This document shows positions 59,521-64,000 of a DNA stretch of 64,000 nt, piece by piece. The notes below the pieces were generated by a model. It was not told the DNA's origin, made no database searches, and saw nothing but the letters and a program-made list of their open reading frames with translations. The stretch covers positions 1-64,000 of the forward strand of contig NZ_BBWQ01000015.1 in assembly GCF_001463885.1 (NCBI RefSeq). The letters are read 5' to 3'. The translations under genes were made by a program, and so were the position numbers. This DNA comes from Aureimonas altamirensis. Lineage in GTDB: Bacteria; Pseudomonadota; Alphaproteobacteria; Rhizobiales; Rhizobiaceae. Each line of letters starts with the position of its first letter. Within the stretch, counting starts at the first letter, position 1.

Positions 59521-60765
59521 TCAGGTGAAGCGGCTGTCGTAAACCTGCCGTAGCGCGCGCTTTTCGCTGTCCATCTGCAATGTCTTTTCGCACCGCTCCA
59601 ACAGCTCCAGCGCATGGCGGCGCGATGCGGCGCGGAAGTCCGGCCCACCCAGATCGTGCAGGCTGGCGAACGCCTTCATCAGCCGCACCGACACCTCGAT
59701 CTCGGCCGCGCCATCACGCCCGAACGAGGTGAACATGTCGTCGAACAGATCGTCGGCCTCTATCCGCGCCACATAGACCCGGTCATGGCGGATTTCCGAC
59801 GCCTCGGACGGCTGCGCGGCGGCGGCCATGACGCGCAGCGACCGCCCGATAATATCGATGGCCGTGCCGATATCGTTGATCGCCGCCGATAGCGCCCGCG
59901 CGCCGATCTCGGCAAGCACCGCGACGGCAAAACGCGGGTCCTGGTCGAAGGAGCGTTGATCGCCGATCGTCAGCGCCTGCAGGATTGCTGCATCCTCCGG
60001 CAAATCGCCGTCACCTGCGATTTCCAGTACGGGGCGCGAGGGATCGCAAAAGGTGCCGACGTTGGACAGAAGTGCGATCCGGCATTCGTGCCGCTCTGCA
60101 AGGGCCTGAAGGCCTGCAAAATCGACGTGCTGGATATATCCTATGGTTCGGCAACGGAGCTTGCGGCGGTTGCCGTCCGCAGGGAAGTCCAGCCTGTTTC
60201 GGCAGCCCCTGAACGGATCCTTGGCATAGGCTTCGACGACATCGAGGGCCACCTTCTCCACGCGCTGCGCGGTATCGCCCACGCGGCCGATGCGCGACAG
60301 GTAGTCGATCCAGCGCAGCAGGGTAAACACGGTGACCACGATGACGGCGATGGTTGCGCCGAACAGGATGACGCGGCCCTGCTCGCCATAGGTGCCGGTG
60401 GACAGGGCGATGATGCCGACGATGGAGTACAGGAACACGCCGACAAAGGTGGACAGCACGTTCTGGCTGGTCGGGTCGGCCATCAGCAGGCGCGTCGCGC
60501 GCGGCGTGGCGTTGGTGGTGGCCGAGGAATAGGCGCCCACCATGATGTTGAGCGAGAATGTCGTGACCGCCAGCATGCTGGACGCCAGGATGCCGAGGAT
60601 ATTGTCCACCGCGTCGGCGCCGATGCGGCCGCCGAGTTCCGATGGAATGAGGGGGCTGAGCCACGCCGCCATGAGGGCAGCGATGACGCCGATGGCGGAA
60701 AAGATCAGGGATCGGAACCAGAGCCCGCTGGTCAATTGCCTTACGATAAACCGCCAGCGCGACAT
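59521..60765 (-). CDS. DUF2254 family membrane protein
   Basis: 414 residues. The N-terminal ~180 residues hold four hydrophobic segments (residues about 17-40, 55-80, 105-128, 135-158), with the family pattern LAVTTFSLNIMVGAYSSA near residue 65. The remaining part is soluble, probably cytoplasmic. No function is established. It ends 4 nt after the convergent SAF gene's stop. It begins 31 nt after the permease gene on the same strand and so could be co-transcribed with the second transporter, although there is no known link. Confidence 0.83.
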   Translation of the reverse strand: MSRWRFIVRQLTSGLWFRSLIFSAIGVIAALMAAWLSPLIPSELGGRIGADAVDNILGILASSMLAVTTFSLNIMVGAYSSATTNATPRATRLLMADPTSQNVLSTFVGVFLYSIVGIIALSTGTYGEQGRVILFGATIAVIVVTVFTLLRWIDYLSRIGRVGDTAQRVEKVALDVVEAYAKDPFRGCRNRLDFPADGNRRKLRCRTIGYIQHVDFAGLQALAERHECRIALLSNVGTFCDPSRPVLEIAGDGDLPEDAAILQALTIGDQRSFDQDPRFAVAVLAEIGARALSAAINDIGTAIDIIGRSLRVMAAAAQPSEASEIRHDRVYVARIEADDLFDDMFTSFGRDGAAEIEVSVRLMKAFASLHDLGGPDFRAASRRHALELLERCEKTLQMDSEKRALRQVYDSRFT

Positions 60766-60796
60766 TCTTTTCTCTTCGGCCCTTTGCGAACGGTCC

Positions 60797-61606
60797 TTAT
60801 CTTGGCGCCTTGCTGCGCGGGTCCAGCCTTTCCGCAAGGCCATCGCCCAGAATATTCGCACCCAGCACCGTCATGGCGATGGCCGCACCCGGCGCCAGCG
60901 CCATCCATGGGGCAATGCCGAGGTAGCTTTGCGAATCCGCCAGCATGCGGCCCCACGATGGCGAGGGCGGCTGCGTTCCAAGACCGAGATAACCGAGGCC
61001 GGCTTCCGTCAGGATGGCGAGCCCGAATTGAAGCGATAGCTGAACCGCCAGAAGACCGCCGATATTGGGCAGCACATGGCTTGCCGCAATCCGCCGGTCG
61101 CTGGCGCCAAGCGCCCGCGCCGCCCGTACGAAATCGCTGCGCAGCACCTGTCCGGCCCCGGCATAGGAAACCCTTGCAAAGACCGGCGTGACGAAAAGCG
61201 CGATGGCGGCAACCGCGCCGAGCGGCCCGGCCCCGAGCGTGAAAGCCAGCAGCAGAGCCGACAAAACGGGCGGAAAGGCAAACAGGATATCCATGATCCG
61301 CATGGTCAGGCCGGCGAGGGCGCCGCCGCGAAGCGCTGCGAAAAGGCCCGTGACGCTGCCGGCGAGGCCGCCGAGCGCCACGGCCGCCAGCGCGATGGAC
61401 AGGGAGCCCGCCGCCCCCATCATGACCATGGAGGCCGTGTCGCGCCCGAGTTGATCGGTGCCGAGAAGCGCCGTTGCGCCGGGTGGCGTCAGCCGGGCGG
61501 GAATGTCCAGGCGCAGGGGCGTCGGGTCCGGCGTCCAGACGAACGACAGAAGAGCCATGGCCGCAGTCACGGTCAGAAGCGCTGTTCCGACGGCGATGCG
61601 CCTCAT
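60797..61606 (-). CDS. Peptide-type ABC transporter permease (DppC-like), second system
   Basis: 269 residues with about six membrane segments; GTDQLGRDTASMVMMGAAG after helix 1 and the EAA loop near ARALGASDRRIAASHVLPNIGG are DppC/OppC features. Starts at ATG 61606, overlapping the upstream permease by 4 nt. It belongs to a second, complete-looking Dpp-type set with the permease and substrate-binding protein on its left and right; no ATPase gene follows it in the window. Confidence 0.9.
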   Translation of the reverse strand: MRRIAVGTALLTVTAAMALLSFVWTPDPTPLRLDIPARLTPPGATALLGTDQLGRDTASMVMMGAAGSLSIALAAVALGGLAGSVTGLFAALRGGALAGLTMRIMDILFAFPPVLSALLLAFTLGAGPLGAVAAIALFVTPVFARVSYAGAGQVLRSDFVRAARALGASDRRIAASHVLPNIGGLLAVQLSLQFGLAILTEAGLGYLGLGTQPPSPSWGRMLADSQSYLGIAPWMALAPGAAIAMTVLGANILGDGLAERLDPRSKAPR

Positions 61607-62550
61607 GCAGGCGACCTCGGGTCGGTGGCCGCGATGACGGTCTCGACGGCGAAGTTGACCAGCACGACGATGCCGACGAACAGAAGGATACAGCCCTGCA
61701 GCACCGGGATATCCCGTTGCGCCAGCGCCTGTATGGCAAGGCGTCCAAGCCCCGGCAGCACGAAGACGTTTTCCACCAGCACGGCGCCGGCCACGAGGTA
61801 CGATACCTGCAGGCCCGCAAGCGTCAGGATGGCGGGCAGCGCCGTGCCGAACACATGGCGGCGCATGATGGCCCCATCCGACAAACCTTTCGCACGCGCC
61901 GTGCGGACATGATCCTGCGACAGCGCCTCCTGCAACGCGCCGCGCGCGACGCGCGCCAGCACCGCGGCCTGCGGTACGGCAAGGGCGATGGCCGGCAGTA
62001 TCAGATATGGCAACGCCCCAAACCCATCCTGCCATCCGGGAAAGCTGCCCGTCGGCAAGGGCCCGCTTTGAAAGACCAGAATGAGCAGGATGCCGATGAA
62101 GAAGCCGGGCAGGGCGATGCCGCCCTGCGCCAGAAGGGCGACGGCAGCCTCGGCGGCCGGCCGACGGCGCGCCGCCGCCATGGCAAGCGGCAGAGCCAGC
62201 AGGGTTGCCGCCAGCATCGCCAGGCCGGCAAGCGGCAGCGTGACGGACAGCCGCTCGAGCAGAAGGCGAGAGACCGGAACGCCGTAGGTTGCCGAAAGCC
62301 CGAAATCGCCCCGCGCCGCGTCCCCTATCCAATGCAGGTAGCGAAGCCAGAGCGGCTGATCGAGGCCCAGCTCGGCGCGCAGCGCGGCCAGGGTTTCCGG
62401 CGAGGCCGATGTGCCGAGCATGATGGCCGCCTGGTCGCCCGGCAGGACCGACGTCATCAGAAAGATCAGGCTGGCAACCGCCACCAGCGACAGAAGCAGC
62501 GTCGCGCCACGTCGCGCCAGGGCGCTGGCCGGGCGGCCCATGCGCCTCAC
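61603..62550 (-). CDS. Peptide-type ABC transporter permease (DppB-like), second system
   Basis: 315 residues with six membrane segments; LPGDQAAIMLGTSASPETLAALRAELGLDQP (split: LPGDQAAIMLGTSASP) and GDFGLSATYG match DppB. Starts at GTG 62550 overlapping the substrate-binding protein stop (GTGA) with GGAG 6 nt upstream; ATG 62541 is an alternative. Clearly distinct in sequence from the DppB-like protein at 35452-36480, so this is a separate transporter rather than a recent duplicate. Confidence 0.9.
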   Translation of the reverse strand: MRRMGRPASALARRGATLLLSLVAVASLIFLMTSVLPGDQAAIMLGTSASPETLAALRAELGLDQPLWLRYLHWIGDAARGDFGLSATYGVPVSRLLLERLSVTLPLAGLAMLAATLLALPLAMAAARRRPAAEAAVALLAQGGIALPGFFIGILLILVFQSGPLPTGSFPGWQDGFGALPYLILPAIALAVPQAAVLARVARGALQEALSQDHVRTARAKGLSDGAIMRRHVFGTALPAILTLAGLQVSYLVAGAVLVENVFVLPGLGRLAIQALAQRDIPVLQGCILLFVGIVVLVNFAVETVIAATDPRSPA

Positions 62551-64000
62551 TCGCTGCTCCAGCGAACATCCGTCAAATCGTTGGAGGGAATGGGCTCGTC
62601 GTGCCAGAAGCCGGTGAGGCCGCTTCGCCAGACACCGAGCTTCGGCATCACGAACAGGAAGAGCGCCGGGACATCGTCGGCCAGCATCTCCTGCGCTTCG
62701 CCATAGAGACTGTCCCTGACGGCGCTGTCGCCGGCCGCCTCCGCGCGCGAAATGATGTCGTTGAAGGCCGGGTTGGCATAGCCGAAATAATAGTCGGGCC
62801 GCGCGAAGATATCGATATCCATCGGTTCGGCATGCGCCACGATGGTCATGTCGAAGTCGTGGTTCTGCAGGACATCCGATACCCAGGCCGCCGGAAATTC
62901 GGTCGGCACGATCTCCAGGCTGACGCCGATCTCGGCCAGAAAGGCCTGCAGAATTTCGGCCGAGCGCACGGCATAGGGCATCTGCGGAACCTTGATGCGG
63001 ATGCTGAGCCCGTTGCCGTAACCTGCCTCAACCAAAAGATTTTTTGCCGCATCGGGGTCGTAAGCGAGATGGCCCGTCAAATCCTTGAAGCCCGGATCGT
63101 TCGGCGTGTAGTGGCTTCCGATCGGTGTGCCGTAGCCGGACCATGCCCCGTCCACCAGGGCCTGCCTGTCGACGGCCATCATCAAGGCGCGGCGCACGCG
63201 CACGTCATCCAGCGGCGGACGGCGAAGGTTCATGCCCGCCACCACCTTCAACTCCGTATTGCCGACGACCGTTTCGAAGGCCGGGTCCGCCTCCAGCGCC
63301 GCATAGAGTTCTGGTGCTGCGAACTCCGGAAAGGCATCGACCTGCCCGGAGTTGAGCGCGGCTGCCTGCGCCTGCGGATCGTTGATGAAGCGGAAGGTGG
63401 CAGCCGAAAGTTGCGGCGTATGGGCCGTGTTCCAGTAATCGTCGCTCCGCGCCAGCCGCACGCTGTCGCCCGGCTTCCATTCGGCGACGGTGAACGGGCC
63501 GGTGCCCACCGGTGCGGTCCGGTTCGTATCGGCGCTGGACGGCTCCACCATGACGCTGGCCGGCCACCCCAGCCAATAGGGGAGATTGCCCGAGGGACGC
63601 GACAGGTGGACGATGAGCTTGGCCGGAGCAGGCGCCTCCACGCTGTCGATGGCCGCGAAAAACCGCTTCTGCGGATTGGCCGAGTTTGGCCCGCGCGCGC
63701 GGTCCAGTGCAAACTTGGCCACGCCGGCATCGAAGGGGGCCCCGTTATGGAAGCGCACACCCTTCTGCAACTCGAACTCGTAGGTCAGGCCATCGTCCGA
63801 CAGCGTCCACCGGCGCGCGAGCTGCGGCTGCACCGAGCCGTCCTCGGCGATGCGCGTCAGGCCCTGGAACACGTTCTGCCAGACGATCTGGCCGATGGAA
63901 ACGGGCGCGGAAATGGTCGGGTCGAGGCCCGCCGGCTCTATCGACATTCCGATCACGACATCGGTTCGCGGCGCCGATAAGGCGCTGCCGCCAAGGGCCA
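62547..64000 (-). CDS. ABC transporter substrate-binding protein, family 5 (5' end outside window)
   Basis: Solute receptor of the peptide/opine/nickel family, about 484 residues visible. The frame stays open to the right edge; the first visible residues, ending GSALSAPRTDVVIG, look like the end of a signal peptide, so only a short part is missing. Core motifs: ARRWTLSDDGLTYEFELQKGVRFHNG (split: LSDDGLTYEFELQKGVRF) and PYWLGWPASVMV. First of the three visible genes of the second Dpp-type operon, which runs leftwards. The ligand is unknown. Confidence 0.88.
   Translation of the reverse strand, partial: ALGGSALSAPRTDVVIGMSIEPAGLDPTISAPVSIGQIVWQNVFQGLTRIAEDGSVQPQLARRWTLSDDGLTYEFELQKGVRFHNGAPFDAGVAKFALDRARGPNSANPQKRFFAAIDSVEAPAPAKLIVHLSRPSGNLPYWLGWPASVMVEPSSADTNRTAPVGTGPFTVAEWKPGDSVRLARSDDYWNTAHTPQLSAATFRFINDPQAQAAALNSGQVDAFPEFAAPELYAALEADPAFETVVGNTELKVVAGMNLRRPPLDDVRVRRALMMAVDRQALVDGAWSGYGTPIGSHYTPNDPGFKDLTGHLAYDPDAAKNLLVEAGYGNGLSIRIKVPQMPYAVRSAEILQAFLAEIGVSLEIVPTEFPAAWVSDVLQNHDFDMTIVAHAEPMDIDIFARPDYYFGYANPAFNDIISRAEAAGDSAVRDSLYGEAQEMLADDVPALFLFVMPKLGVWRSGLTGFWHDEPIPSNDLTDVRWSSE

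Overview
The window is a GC-rich stretch of chromosome from an alphaproteobacterium, most likely in the order Hyphomicrobiales (Rhizobiales). The pointers are a C4-pathway 5-aminolevulinate synthase, a complete N-acetylglutaminylglutamine amide (NAGGN) osmolyte cluster, BioY behind a BioR-like box, an ExoD-family protein, a DUF6460 protein, and a RibB whose GTP-cyclohydrolase-II domain has lost its zinc cysteines. The family cannot be fixed from the sequence alone. Genes are tightly packed on both strands with many 4-base start/stop overlaps. I see no rRNA, CRISPR array, prophage or insertion sequence. There is one tRNA gene, tRNA-Thr(CGT). Both edges cut genes: the C-terminal half of pyruvate phosphate dikinase on the left, and a peptide-type ABC substrate-binding protein on the right.

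Layout. 0-8.6 kb: ppdK end, a DUF1499 membrane protein, a metallo-beta-lactamase-fold hydrolase, the tRNA hydroxylase trhO, an MFS transporter, ribB with a TerC protein, and fdhD. 8.6-9.8 kb: four tandem 308-bp units. Each has a sigma70-like promoter whose predicted start falls on the first base of a 14-bp inverted repeat enclosing about 143 nt of strongly structured sequence. This looks like a tandem array of small-RNA genes of a family I do not recognise, and is the most unusual element here. 9.8-14.6 kb: NAGGN osmoprotectant operon (asnO-type amidotransferase, ligase, M42 peptidase). 14.8-23 kb: MaoC hydratase, phosphoglycolate phosphatase, APC permease, DUF2076 protein, a class-V PLP enzyme, an Lrp regulator divergent from a persulfide-dioxygenase-like enzyme, bioY, DUF1284 and ExoD proteins.

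23-36.5 kb appears to be one catabolic locus: three FAD amino-acid-oxidase-like enzymes (two close paralogues), a Tat-exported substrate-binding protein, an M20 amidohydrolase, a homocysteine S-methyltransferase-like protein, a Cys/Met-metabolism PLP lyase, an Lrp regulator, and the two permeases and double ATPase that would complete the transporter. The gene content suggests uptake and breakdown of an N-acylated, N-methylated or peptide-like, possibly sulfur-containing, amino acid derivative. The substrate is not determinable from sequence.

36.8-50 kb: ECF sigma/anti-sigma pair, DedA protein, TerC-CBS protein, tRNA-Thr, nitronate monooxygenase, a secreted unknown, exonuclease plus ATP-dependent DNA ligase, DUF6460 and EamA proteins, an HDAC-family deacetylase (apparently using a CTG start inside the pyrD stop), pyrD, DUF952 and an HSL-type esterase. 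50-64 kb: mscL, aminotransferase, AbrB-type membrane protein, Na+/H+ antiporter, hemA, a 55-residue basic protein overlapping an NAD-dependent epimerase, divergent sugar transferase, a SAF-domain dehydrogenase, a DUF2254 protein and a second Dpp/Opp-type transporter that runs off the right edge.
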